From contig CAJCJA010000002.1 of the NCBI GenBank assembly GCA_903970515.1, forward strand, positions 19,195 to 83,194: a stretch of DNA of 64,000 bases. Reading direction: 5' to 3'. The notes under the pieces were generated by a model. It was not told where the DNA came from, searched no databases, and saw nothing but the letters and a program-made list of their open reading frames with translations. This stretch comes from Candidatus Saccharibacteria bacterium CG_4_10_14_0_2_um_filter_52_9 (GTDB taxonomy: Bacteria > Actinomycetota > Acidimicrobiia > Acidimicrobiales > RAAP-2). Of this stretch, positions 35,171-43,923 are shown in pieces. Position 1 is the first letter of the stretch; each line of letters starts with the position of its first letter. The translations under genes and the position numbers were made by a program.

Positions 35171-36473
35171 CGACACGATTGCGCCGGGGGAGTTCCTTGC
35201 ACCGCGACGCCAACACTTCGCTCGACTCGCGCGCCGAATCTTTTTTCGTATCGTCAGCGCACCAAAACTTCACCGCATTGGCACGTTGCATCTCACCGAG
35301 ACTTTCTCGGGAACTCCCGTCACACGCATCATCGGCGAAGGTGCGTTGATCGCCGAGATGACGGTGAAGGATCGCGGCACCTACGCCGCGATCGTCTTTG
35401 GGGGATCGCGTGGCATGGGCCGCAGCTACGTGAACGGTCTGTGGGAGACCAACGACCTTTCGTCGCTCGTTCGCTATCTCTTTCGAGCGTCCAATCCACT
35501 CCGACATCGCCAAGACCGTCGCGCTCGTCGACTACGTGCGCTCTACGGGTTCGCCCCGTTCCAGTGGCGTCTCGTGACCTCAGCGCTCTTTCGTTACCGC
35601 GACACCAAGCGTGCAGACCGCAAGAACATCCACGCGCACTACGACCTCTCGAACGAGTTCTTCGAATTGATGCTCGACGAGACGCTGGCGTACTCGTGCG
35701 CGGTCTTCAAGGACGAGTCGACCTCGCTCTACGACGCGCAGGTAGAGAAGTTCGATCGACTCTGTCAGAAACTCGGTCTCGAATCTGGTGATCACGTCAT
35801 CGAGATCGGTACGGGTTGGGGCGGGTTCGCGTTGCACGCGGCGAAGCACTATGGCGCCAAAGTCACGACGACCACGATCTCGGAGAACCAACGTCGCGTC
35901 GCCCAGCGACGCGTTGACGACGAGAGTCTGGGTCACCTCGTCACCGTGATAGGCGAGCACTACCGCGACCTGACTGGTACCTACGACGCACTTGTCTCAG
36001 TCGAGATGATCGAGGCCGTGCACTGGCGCCACTACCGCGACTTCTTTTCCAAGTGCTCAACGTTGTTGAACGACAAGGGTCGCATGGCGCTGCAGGCGAT
36101 CACGATCTCGGACCAGAGTTTCGATCGGGCGAAATTACGTGACGACTTCATCCGCGATCTCATCTTTCCGGGTGGCTGCCTGCCGAGCGTCGCCGCGATC
36201 ATGGATTCGGTCGCGAGCTACACCGATCTGAAACTCACCGACCTCGACGACATTGGTCTGCATTACGCGAGGACGCTTCGATACTGGGGAAAGAACGTGG
36301 AGGAGCGTTTCGACCAGATTCGCGTCCTCGGTTTCGACGACCGGTTCAAGCGACTCTGGGACATGTACTTGAAGTATTGCGAGGGGGCGTTCCTCGAGCG
36401 CCACATCTCGGACGTGCAGATGATCTTCCACAAGCCCAGTACCTTGATGAATCTCGGTTACCGCGCAGGTTAG
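35154..36473 (+). CDS. Cyclopropane-fatty-acid-synthase-type SAM methyltransferase
   Basis: 439 residues from the ATG at 35154 (AAGGG nine bases before). The N-terminal lipid-binding domain is followed by NIHAHYDLSNEFFELMLDE, then the SAM motif VIEIGTGWGGFALHAA, VSVEMIEAVHWRHY, and the C-terminal LHYARTLRYWGKN. The family adds a methylene or methyl to unsaturated phospholipid acyl chains. With the FAD oxidoreductase and DUF1365 it forms an operon similar to those linked to cyclopropane or furan/methyl-branched fatty acids. The product cannot be decided from sequence. The stop overlaps the hemG stop on the other strand. Confidence 0.9.
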   Translation: MSVGISDTIAPGEFLAPRRQHFARLARRIFFRIVSAPKLHRIGTLHLTETFSGTPVTRIIGEGALIAEMTVKDRGTYAAIVFGGSRGMGRSYVNGLWETNDLSSLVRYLFRASNPLRHRQDRRARRLRALYGFAPFQWRLVTSALFRYRDTKRADRKNIHAHYDLSNEFFELMLDETLAYSCAVFKDESTSLYDAQVEKFDRLCQKLGLESGDHVIEIGTGWGGFALHAAKHYGAKVTTTTISENQRRVAQRRVDDESLGHLVTVIGEHYRDLTGTYDALVSVEMIEAVHWRHYRDFFSKCSTLLNDKGRMALQAITISDQSFDRAKLRDDFIRDLIFPGGCLPSVAAIMDSVASYTDLKLTDLDDIGLHYARTLRYWGKNVEERFDQIRVLGFDDRFKRLWDMYLKYCEGAFLERHISDVQMIFHKPSTLMNLGYRAG

Positions 36474-37909
36474 GCGAGCAGCGAACGTACGTCGTTCGCG
36501 GCGCGTCGACCAGACCCAATGCTCGCGGGGATTCCCACGCCGTCGTAGGCCATGCCGCACAGCGCGACACTGATCGCACGGGCGGCTGCCTTCGCATCGC
36601 GCACGAGAGACTCGTGACCCCGTCGATATTGCGGCAATGACGTGGGCCAGCGCTGCACCCGCGTCTCGAGGGGAGCGCCGCAACGCCCGAGGATGAAACG
36701 CAGCTCGTCCTCGATGCGGGCGCGCAGTTCGTCGTCGCTCAACGAGAGCGCCCTCTCGTCGTCGATCCGGCCCACGTGCGCGCGCAGCAAGTGGGTGGAG
36801 TCGTTGGCGAGATGGGGCCACTTGCGATCGAGCAAGGTGATCGCGGTGATCATCAGTGTGCCGTCGCCCGACCAGGTCGTGGAAAGTGGGACGAGCGCGC
36901 CGGTGCCGCGTTCGGGAAGGGCGACGTCGTCGCGCGAGAAGGCGAAGGTGACCATCGCCGCACTCGCGCACGTAATGCTCGACAATTTCTCAAGGTGGGG
37001 ATCGAAACGACCGAGCAGGTGCGCGGCGCTGCTCGCCGACGCCGCCATTATCACCGCGTGGGCGGGCGTCGTCGTGGTCTCGGTGTCGACCTCCCATGGA
37101 TACGTACTCGCGGGAGTGCGCCGAAGGGCACTGACCGGTACGCCGGTTCGAATGACGACGCCGCGTTCTTGCAAGCGCCGCGCGAGGGTGCGGGGAAGGG
37201 ATCCAACCCCGTCCAGCAGCGTGTCGAACGCGGGTCCACCCATGACGCTCTCGGCCTCGGGTCCCGGATTCACGGGACCGACCGGGCGAATGGCCTTCGT
37301 GAGTGAACCGCCCTTGCGCGCGGCTTGAAGCAGCGCGGGGAACACCGACGTCGCGGATAACTCGTCGATGCGACCCGCTTGAATGCCGCCGATCATGGGC
37401 TCGACGAGGAGCGCACTGATGTCGTCGCCAAGTTTTCGACGGACTATCTCGCCGATCGTCGCGTCCTCGCCCAAGGTAAGTCGTCGGGGTATAAAACGAT
37501 CACGGCGCAACGCAAGCTTCGCGCGCCAAGGTAGACCCTTGAGCGACGACAGCGACGAGGCGCTCGTGGGTACGCCCAGCACGAGTCCGCCCGGTATCTC
37601 GCGTAGGGCGCCGTCGAGGAAGATCGACGCGCCACTCGTCGCGATCGCCTCGAGTTGGTCCTCGAGACCCAATTCACGCACCAGCTCTAGCGCTTCTGGT
37701 CGGCGCGCGAGGAAACCGTCGGCACCAAGGTCGATCGTGTGCTGGTCGAACGTGGTCGTCACGAGGGCGCCGCCCACGCGCGACGAACTCTCGATGATCT
37801 CGACGCGCGGGGTCGTCGTGTCGGGCCCCTTTTCGGCACCGGTCAGTTCCCACGCGGCGCTGAGTCCGGCGATCCCCGCGCCGACGATGACGACGGAGTT
37901 GCTCGGCAC
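36470..37909 (-). CDS. hemG: Protoporphyrinogen/coproporphyrinogen oxidase
   Basis: HemY-type flavoprotein, 479 residues. VVIVGAGIAGLSAAWEL binds FAD; IDLGADGFLARRPE and the C-terminal CGMAYDGVGIPASIGSGRRAA are diagnostic. In actinobacteria this enzyme usually oxidises coproporphyrinogen III to coproporphyrin III (CgoX) before iron insertion; that is inferred from lineage and from its partners. The start is next to the hemH stop with no gap. Confidence 0.92.
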   Translation of the reverse strand: MPSNSVVIVGAGIAGLSAAWELTGAEKGPDTTTPRVEIIESSSRVGGALVTTTFDQHTIDLGADGFLARRPEALELVRELGLEDQLEAIATSGASIFLDGALREIPGGLVLGVPTSASSLSSLKGLPWRAKLALRRDRFIPRRLTLGEDATIGEIVRRKLGDDISALLVEPMIGGIQAGRIDELSATSVFPALLQAARKGGSLTKAIRPVGPVNPGPEAESVMGGPAFDTLLDGVGSLPRTLARRLQERGVVIRTGVPVSALRRTPASTYPWEVDTETTTTPAHAVIMAASASSAAHLLGRFDPHLEKLSSITCASAAMVTFAFSRDDVALPERGTGALVPLSTTWSGDGTLMITAITLLDRKWPHLANDSTHLLRAHVGRIDDERALSLSDDELRARIEDELRFILGRCGAPLETRVQRWPTSLPQYRRGHESLVRDAKAAARAISVALCGMAYDGVGIPASIGSGRRAANDVRSLLA

Positions 37910-38818
37910 CTAATTCGCCACGTCGAGCACGACGTTGGCGAGGATCGCCACGAACTCGTCGTCATCGTTGAGTGACTTCGTACGCACGAGGTTGAGCCCG
38001 ATCTCGTGAGCGACGCCTTGGGCCTCGATGTCGATGTCGAAGAGGACTTCGAGGTGATCGGCGACGAAACCAATCGGGCACGACACGATGTCGGTCACGC
38101 CGGCGGTGCGCTTCTCTCGAAGCACCTGGAGGATGTCGGGTCCAATCCACGGGTCCGGGGTTCGGCCCGCCGACTGCCAGGCGATGTCGAAGGAGTCGAC
38201 GTGGGCGATCGCGGCGGCGCGCACGGCGCTGTCACGAAGTTGATCGGGGTACGTGTCGCCTTCGAGCAGGATGCGTTGGGGCAGCGAGTGCGCCGAAAAG
38301 AGGACCTGGGTCGTCGCACGACGCTCGAGGGGAATCTTCTCGAAGGCGTCGTTCACCCGTTGCGCGATGAGTTCTAAGAATCCCGGTGCCTCGTACCACG
38401 CACCGATCTCGATGAACTCGACGTCGGCACCGAGGGCCTCGCGGGCGCGCGCCATGTACTGGTCGGTCGACATCGACGACGAATGGGGTGCGAGCACGAG
38501 TCCAATGACGAGGTTGAAACCGTCATCGCGAAAACTCTCCGCCGTCGCCTCCAGGAGTGGCGGTTCATATTTAGATCCGAAGCGAACGTCGTAGGCACCC
38601 GGGGCGATTTGCTCGAGCGCCGCGGCGATGCCCCTCACCTGGTCGGCCGTGCGCTGGGCGAGAGGGGACGTGCCGCCAATGGCGTTGTAGCGACGCACGA
38701 GGTCAGCGAGCAACTCGGGCGTGGGCGCGCGACCGTGACGGATGCGCGTGTAGTACGCCTCGACGTCCTCGGGCGTACTTGGTGTGCCGTAAGCCATGAC
38801 GAGCACACCGATCTTCAT
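37910..38818 (-). CDS. hemH: Ferrochelatase (coproporphyrin-type expected)
   Basis: Inserts Fe(II) into the porphyrin ring. 302 residues, shorter than mycobacterial enzymes, and the C-terminal cysteine cluster that binds [2Fe-2S] in some actinobacterial homologues is not seen. Metal-site residues: His177 in SAHSLP and Glu257 in FVADHLEVLFDID. VLVMAYGTPSTPEDVEAYY at the N-terminus is typical. Its ATG overlaps the hemE stop. Confidence 0.94.
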   Translation of the reverse strand: MKIGVLVMAYGTPSTPEDVEAYYTRIRHGRAPTPELLADLVRRYNAIGGTSPLAQRTADQVRGIAAALEQIAPGAYDVRFGSKYEPPLLEATAESFRDDGFNLVIGLVLAPHSSSMSTDQYMARAREALGADVEFIEIGAWYEAPGFLELIAQRVNDAFEKIPLERRATTQVLFSAHSLPQRILLEGDTYPDQLRDSAVRAAAIAHVDSFDIAWQSAGRTPDPWIGPDILQVLREKRTAGVTDIVSCPIGFVADHLEVLFDIDIEAQGVAHEIGLNLVRTKSLNDDDEFVAILANVVLDVAN

Positions 38819-39852
38819 CGCACACCAGCCTTTCCTTCGTCGTGCACCACTCGCACCACTGCTTCGAGGACCGCGGGATCGGTCTCGGGCAAGACGCCGT
38901 GGCCGAGGTTGAAGATGTGCCCCGGATCCGAACCCGCCCGCGCGATCACCTCGCGCGCCGCCTCGACGCCGAGCGCCTCGCCACTAAGGCAGCGAGCCGG
39001 ATCGAGGTTGCCTTGTACCGGTTTGTGGCCCACGCGGCGTCGGCCCTCGTCTAAATCGACGTGCCAGTCAATGCCGACGACGGTGCTCCCCGCCGTCGTC
39101 ATGAGGTCGAGGAGTTCGCCGGTCCCGACACCGAACAAGATGGTCGGCACTCCGAGATCGATGAGACCGTCGATGACCTGGCTCGTGGCGGGCAGAGCGA
39201 AACGTTGATACTCGTCGCGGGTGAGGGCGCCCGCCCAGGAATCAAAGATTTGAAGAGCGCGCGCACCGTGGGCGACCTGGAGCCGCAGAAACGAGATGGT
39301 GATCTCGACGAGACGATCCATGAGACGCCCAAAGAGCGCAGGGTCCTGATGCATCAAGCCTTTGATCAGGGCGAAGTCGCGAGTCGGGGCGCCCTCGACG
39401 AGGTAGCTCGCCACAGTGAACGGTGCGCCCGCGAAGCCAATGAGTGGCGTATTCGTCGCTTCGAGCTCCTTCACGACTAAATCGACCGTCTCGGTGACTT
39501 GGGCGACGTCGAGGGCGGTGAGGGTGCGCAAACGCGATAAGTCCGCGGCACTCGCAAAAGGCGATGCGATGACCGGACCACGACCGGGCACGACGTCGAC
39601 GCCAAAGCCGATCGCGTGATAGGGCACGACGATGTCGGAGAACAATATGGCGGCGTCGACGCCGTAGCGACGAACTGGTTGCATAGTGACCTCGCTCGCA
39701 ATGGCGGGGTCGGCGATCGCGTCGAGGATTGATCCGGTGCCTCGAAGAGCTCGGTACTCGGGAAGGGAACGTCCCGCCTGGCGCATAAACCACACCGGCA
39801 CGTGCTCCACGCTCTGGCCTCGACACGCCTTCAAAAAGACTGGGTCGTTCAC
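38815..39852 (-). CDS. hemE: Uroporphyrinogen decarboxylase
   Basis: Converts uroporphyrinogen III to coproporphyrinogen III. 345 residues from the GTG at 39852, which follows GAGGAGAG; a longer frame starting at 39873 has no such site. VWFMRQAGRSLPEYR at the N-terminus and the catalytic aspartate in LFSDIVVPYHA; GFAGAPFTVASYLVEG; QGNLDPA near the C-terminus. First gene of hemE-hemH-hemG. Confidence 0.95.
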   Translation of the reverse strand: MNDPVFLKACRGQSVEHVPVWFMRQAGRSLPEYRALRGTGSILDAIADPAIASEVTMQPVRRYGVDAAILFSDIVVPYHAIGFGVDVVPGRGPVIASPFASAADLSRLRTLTALDVAQVTETVDLVVKELEATNTPLIGFAGAPFTVASYLVEGAPTRDFALIKGLMHQDPALFGRLMDRLVEITISFLRLQVAHGARALQIFDSWAGALTRDEYQRFALPATSQVIDGLIDLGVPTILFGVGTGELLDLMTTAGSTVVGIDWHVDLDEGRRRVGHKPVQGNLDPARCLSGEALGVEAAREVIARAGSDPGHIFNLGHGVLPETDPAVLEAVVRVVHDEGKAGVR

Positions 39853-39873
39853 TACTCTCCTCGCGACACACAA

Positions 39874-39879
39874 ATCCTA
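39874..39879 (-). promoter_or_regulatory. -10-like element for hemE
   Basis: TAGGAT on the minus strand, giving a start near 39867 and a leader of about 15 bases that contains GAGGAGAG. It overlaps TCCTAGGG, which recurs at 39967 on the other side of this divergent region. Confidence 0.35.
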
Positions 39880-40009
39880 GGGCGACCAAATTTTCTGTTC
39901 TGCGGCGTGAGCCACTCTACGGGCTTCGTGCTGAGAAACTTCCCTCGACGTTAGGACGATGTCGTCTCCTAGGGACACACGCCGAATTCGACCATGAGGC
40001 CCAACCGAT

Positions 40010-40015
40010 TAGACT
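40010..40015 (+). promoter_or_regulatory. -10-like element for the HelD-like gene
   Basis: TAGACT, predicted start near 40022, with GAGAGG (about 40039-40044) as ribosome binding site for the ATG at 40052. Confidence 0.3.
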
Positions 40016-40051
40016 TGTCAGACTCCAATTAGGGGCTGAAGAGAGGTCGTA

Positions 40052-42358
40052 ATGGCACACGAGCGAGAGGTCGCCGAAGAGCAAGCTTTCCTCGACCGTG
40101 CACTCGACGCGCTCGATCACATGCGCGACGAAGCCCGCTCGCTGCGCGACAGCGCGGCAGTCGCCAACATGCGCGGTGCGGGCGATCTCGTCGAACGTGA
40201 CGTCGTCATGGGTACGGCCCTGCAGCGTCTCGACCAGCTCGCCATTGGTGACCAGCCCTTGTTCTTCGGTCGAATCGATTACCTTCCCGATGCCTCGGGG
40301 ACGTCGGATATCTATCACGTGGGTCGACTCGCCGTGTCGGACGAAGAGCTGAACGCCCTCGTCGTCGACTGGCGTGCCCCCGTCGCCGAAGCCTTCTACC
40401 GGGCGACGGGCGTCGAATCACTGGGCCTCTCGAGGCGCCGACACGTCGCGATTCGCGGACACGGCGTCACGGGGGTCGAGGATGAATACTTCGCCGACGA
40501 GTTCGGGGAGTTGGTCCTGCCCGAGGACGAGGTGCGTGGCGCCACCGAGGAGGGACTGGTCGAGGGAGGCCTCGCGCTCGGCGGCCCCGGTGCGCTGCTC
40601 GCCGCGCTCGGTCGCGCGCGTACCGGTCGGATGGGTGACATCGTCGCCACGATCCAGGGCGAACAGGACCAGATCATTCGAAGTCCTCTCGCGGGGATCC
40701 TCCTCGTCCAGGGTGGACCGGGCACCGGCAAGACGGCGGTGGCGCTGCACCGTGCGGCGTATCTGCTTTTCACCTATCGTTCGACGCTCGAACGCCAGGG
40801 CGTGCTCGTGGTAGGTCCCAATCCCTTGTTCTTGAACTACATCGAGAACGTGCTGCCGTCATTGGGCGAGTCCGGGGTGACATTGTCGACCATCTCTGGA
40901 CTGGTCACCAACGTCGAGATCCGTGGCTACGAGTCGGAAGAGGTCGATCAATTGAAGGGCGACCTGCGAATGGCGACCCTCATCGCCAGAGCCCTTCGCA
41001 CGCGCCAGCGTCCGCTGCGCGCAGACGTCGAGATCCCCATTGGTCGCGCGATCGTCAACTTGCGCGCGAGCTATACCCACGAGGCCGTCGAGCGGGCGCG
41101 GCGACGACCCGGTAATCACAACCAGCGTCGATCGGCGGTGGGTCGCGAGATCGCGAACCGACTCGCGCAGGAATACCACCAGCGATTCGTGCGCGAGGGC
41201 ACCGACGAAGTGAGTGGCATCGGCGAGCTCGCGGACCTGATTCGCTCGACGCCGCAGTTCAAAGAGGCCCTGCAACGAATCTGGCCCCGCTTGAGTGGAC
41301 AAGACCTGCTCCACGACCTGTTCGGGGCTCCGGCGTTGTTGCGCGCCGCCGGCAAAGACCTCTTCAGTGACGCAGAATTGGAGCTTCTCTCGCGCAAGCG
41401 ATCAGAATCCATCGACGAGATCGAATGGACCAAGGCGGACGCCGCACTGATCGACGAGGCGCGCGTGTTGCTCGGTCCGAGGAAGCGCCCCCGCCCCCCG
41501 ATCAAGGTCACCGAGAACGACATCCTCAATGGCATCGACCTCGACGCCTACGCGGGCGACGTGCGCGCTGCCGCCATGCGCGAGGCGCAACGAAACGCGC
41601 CCGCTCAGTCCGTCGAACTCGACGAGGCCGAGTTCGTGACCTACGGTCATATCGTCGTCGACGAGGCCCAAGACCTCTCGCCGATGGAGCTTCGCGTGCT
41701 TAAGCGTCGCGACCTGACGGGTTCGATGACGATTGTGGGCGACATGGGCCAAGCGACCACGGCCTCGAGCTCGGCGTCGTGGAACTCCGTGCTCGAAGTG
41801 CTCGACCCGCGCAACGCACCCACGCGCGTTGATCTCACGGTGAGTTATCGCACCCCCGAAGAGGTGCTCGATTTCGCCGCACCCACGTTGCTCGCAGCGA
41901 CCCCCGGTCTCGAGCCACCGCGACCCGTTCGTCGTGCCGGTTTCGTGCCTATTGTCGAGGTCGTCGCGCCGGAGCACTTCTCCGACACGCTCGTGCACGC
42001 GACCAGGCGTGAAGTCGAGGCGGTCGCCCCTGGGCGCGTGGCCGTCATCGTCACGGCTCGTCGCGTCGCGGAGATCGTCGAGTTGCTGAAGGAACATGGC
42101 ATCGAAGCCGTCGACCCGCGCGATCAAGACTCCAAGGGTCTAGGTGCGGACTTGGTCGTGTTGAGCGCCGAAGGGGCGAACGGGCTCGAATTCGACGCGA
42201 CCATCGTCGTCGAGCCCAGTCAGATTGTGAGTCGCGGCTCGCAGGACCCGAACCAGGCGAGTGCTCGAGGACTTCGCACGCTGTACGTCGCGATGACGCG
42301 TCCCACCAGGCGCCTCGCGATCGTCGCTGCGGGAAATTTGCCCGACACTCTTTCGTAA
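40052..42358 (+). CDS. helD: HelD-like RNA polymerase-associated SF1 ATPase
   Basis: 768 residues. The N-terminal 60 residues are a charged helical arm (EREVAEEQAFLDRALDALDH); then LFFGRID, YHVGRLAV, ALVVDWRAPVAEAFYRATG, a block typical of HelD proteins. Walker A is QGGPGTGKTAVALHRAAYLL; Walker B VVDEAQDLSPMELR; later GDMGQATT and the C-terminal TLYVAMTRPTRRL. HelD proteins bind RNA polymerase through the secondary and main channels and release stalled complexes; some confer rifampicin tolerance. Not a DNA-repair UvrD, because the HelD-specific N-terminal block is present. Divergent from hemE. Confidence 0.82.
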   Translation: MAHEREVAEEQAFLDRALDALDHMRDEARSLRDSAAVANMRGAGDLVERDVVMGTALQRLDQLAIGDQPLFFGRIDYLPDASGTSDIYHVGRLAVSDEELNALVVDWRAPVAEAFYRATGVESLGLSRRRHVAIRGHGVTGVEDEYFADEFGELVLPEDEVRGATEEGLVEGGLALGGPGALLAALGRARTGRMGDIVATIQGEQDQIIRSPLAGILLVQGGPGTGKTAVALHRAAYLLFTYRSTLERQGVLVVGPNPLFLNYIENVLPSLGESGVTLSTISGLVTNVEIRGYESEEVDQLKGDLRMATLIARALRTRQRPLRADVEIPIGRAIVNLRASYTHEAVERARRRPGNHNQRRSAVGREIANRLAQEYHQRFVREGTDEVSGIGELADLIRSTPQFKEALQRIWPRLSGQDLLHDLFGAPALLRAAGKDLFSDAELELLSRKRSESIDEIEWTKADAALIDEARVLLGPRKRPRPPIKVTENDILNGIDLDAYAGDVRAAAMREAQRNAPAQSVELDEAEFVTYGHIVVDEAQDLSPMELRVLKRRDLTGSMTIVGDMGQATTASSSASWNSVLEVLDPRNAPTRVDLTVSYRTPEEVLDFAAPTLLAATPGLEPPRPVRRAGFVPIVEVVAPEHFSDTLVHATRREVEAVAPGRVAVIVTARRVAEIVELLKEHGIEAVDPRDQDSKGLGADLVVLSAEGANGLEFDATIVVEPSQIVSRGSQDPNQASARGLRTLYVAMTRPTRRLAIVAAGNLPDTLS

Positions 42359-42424
42359 GTCTTGTTGTAAGGCTTCTCAGGCCCTGCTCGCATCGGGTCC
42401 GCGAAATCCGCTAGAAAGGTAGGC

Positions 42425-43021
42425 GTGAGTCAGGCGATTCCCCTCAATAGCCTGGCGAAGCAAGAGAAGATTGTTCACGATCGACCGCCGATGCTGGCCA
42501 TTGGCGTGATGATTTGGCTCGGTAGCGAGCTGATGTTCTTCTCGGGACTCTTCGCCGCGTTGTTTACGATCCGTGCACACTTGGCTTCGTGGCCTCCCAA
42601 GGGCACCCACTTGGACGTGTTGCAGTCGGGCATCTTCACGATCATTTTGATCGCGTCATCGTTCACCATGCAGTGGGCCGTATGGCTCGTTGAGCATCGA
42701 CGACGCAGGGAGGCGCGCAACTGGATCATCATCACCATGATCATGGGGGCGCTCTTCGTGGGCAATCAGGCCTACGAGTGGACTCACCTGACGACGCGCT
42801 GGTACACCAACTCCTACGGATCGGTGTTCTTCATCACGACCGGCATTCATGGTCTGCACGTCTTCCTCGGTCTGGTCGCGATGGCCTTTCTCCTGTTTCG
42901 CATGCGTGGCCGCGAGGGCGACCCGGGTGAGCTCTCGACGTTCCAGGGCGTGAGCTACTACTGGCACTTCGTCGACGTCGTGTGGATCGGTTTGTACTCG
43001 TCCCTGTTCTTGTTGAAGTAG
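42425..43021 (+). CDS. ctaE: Cytochrome c oxidase subunit III
   Basis: 198 residues, five membrane helices, the short actinobacterial form. IWLGSELMFFSGLFAALFTI, GIHGLHVFLGL and SYYWHFVDVVWIGLYSSLFLL are diagnostic. GTG start with TAGAAAGG upstream, readable as either a ribosome binding site or a -10. First gene of ctaE-qcrCAB; subunits I, II and IV are not in the window. Confidence 0.93.
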   Translation: MSQAIPLNSLAKQEKIVHDRPPMLAIGVMIWLGSELMFFSGLFAALFTIRAHLASWPPKGTHLDVLQSGIFTIILIASSFTMQWAVWLVEHRRRREARNWIIITMIMGALFVGNQAYEWTHLTTRWYTNSYGSVFFITTGIHGLHVFLGLVAMAFLLFRMRGREGDPGELSTFQGVSYYWHFVDVVWIGLYSSLFLLK

Positions 43022-43026
43022 GAGAA

Positions 43027-43923
43027 GTGACGTCCACGTACCTCAAACGCGCCGCCATTTTCTCCTTCACCGCACTCATGGGCCTTGGCCCCTTAGTGCT
43101 CTTCGCCGACCACGTGGGCGCATCGTCATCGCACGCGGGCTATCAAACCACGCGCAAGAACTCGGGCACGCCCAACTCCACGTACGTGAAGGTTGACCCG
43201 AAGACGGGCGTCGTCATCGCCTACGGCGACAGCGCGATCACGTACAACGCACCGTCGTCCAAGCTCGACACGCTCGGTCGGGCGCTTTTCCTAGAGAATT
43301 GCGCCTCGTGTCACGGCACGGAGGCGAACGGCGTCCCCGCGAATGGCACGTCGGGTTCGTTCCCTGACCTGGTCGGCTTGGGCCCGGCGACGATCGACTT
43401 CTGGGTCGACTCGGGTCGCATGCCCGCCGCCGACGTTCGCGCCGTCCAAGCCATTCGTCATCAGCCGCGCCTCAACCAGTCCCAGGCGTTGGCGATCGCG
43501 GCCTGGGTGAATTCGCTCGACCCGAGCTATCCATCCATCCCCACGCCGCACCTCAAGGACGCCAACGTGTCCGACGGGGCGGCGTTGTTCGCGCTCAACT
43601 GCGCTGCGTGTCACACGATTGAAGGCGACGGCGACGCGCTCGCGAGCGACACCTTCGCTCCGTCACTTCGTGACATCCCCGCGTTCGAAGTCGTCGAGGC
43701 GATTCGAACCGGTCCGGCCAACATGCCGCGCTTCACCGGCAACCTGAGCGACGACCAAGTACGCGACATCGTCGCCTACGTCACGACCGAGATTCAGCAC
43801 CCCAACAACCCGGGAGGCTTCGGTCTCGGTGGACTCGGACCCGTCGCCGAAGGATTCGTTGGCTTGCTGGTCGGTGTCGGCTTATTGATCCTCATCGCTT
43901 ATTGGGTAGGAGAGCGCCAGTGA
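43027..43923 (+). CDS. qcrC: Cytochrome bc complex di-haem cytochrome c subunit
   Basis: 298 residues from the GTG at 43027. N-terminal hydrophobic signal/anchor, two c-type haem motifs (CASCH and CAACH) in tandem cytochrome c folds, axial methionines plausible in DSGRMPAAD and GPANMPRF, and a C-terminal membrane helix (VGLLVGVGLLILIAYWV). In actinobacteria this passes electrons straight to the aa3 oxidase without soluble cytochrome c. AGGAG lies only two bases before the GTG, unusually close; no better start keeps the signal sequence. Confidence 0.93.
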   Translation: MTSTYLKRAAIFSFTALMGLGPLVLFADHVGASSSHAGYQTTRKNSGTPNSTYVKVDPKTGVVIAYGDSAITYNAPSSKLDTLGRALFLENCASCHGTEANGVPANGTSGSFPDLVGLGPATIDFWVDSGRMPAADVRAVQAIRHQPRLNQSQALAIAAWVNSLDPSYPSIPTPHLKDANVSDGAALFALNCAACHTIEGDGDALASDTFAPSLRDIPAFEVVEAIRTGPANMPRFTGNLSDDQVRDIVAYVTTEIQHPNNPGGFGLGGLGPVAEGFVGLLVGVGLLILIAYWVGERQ

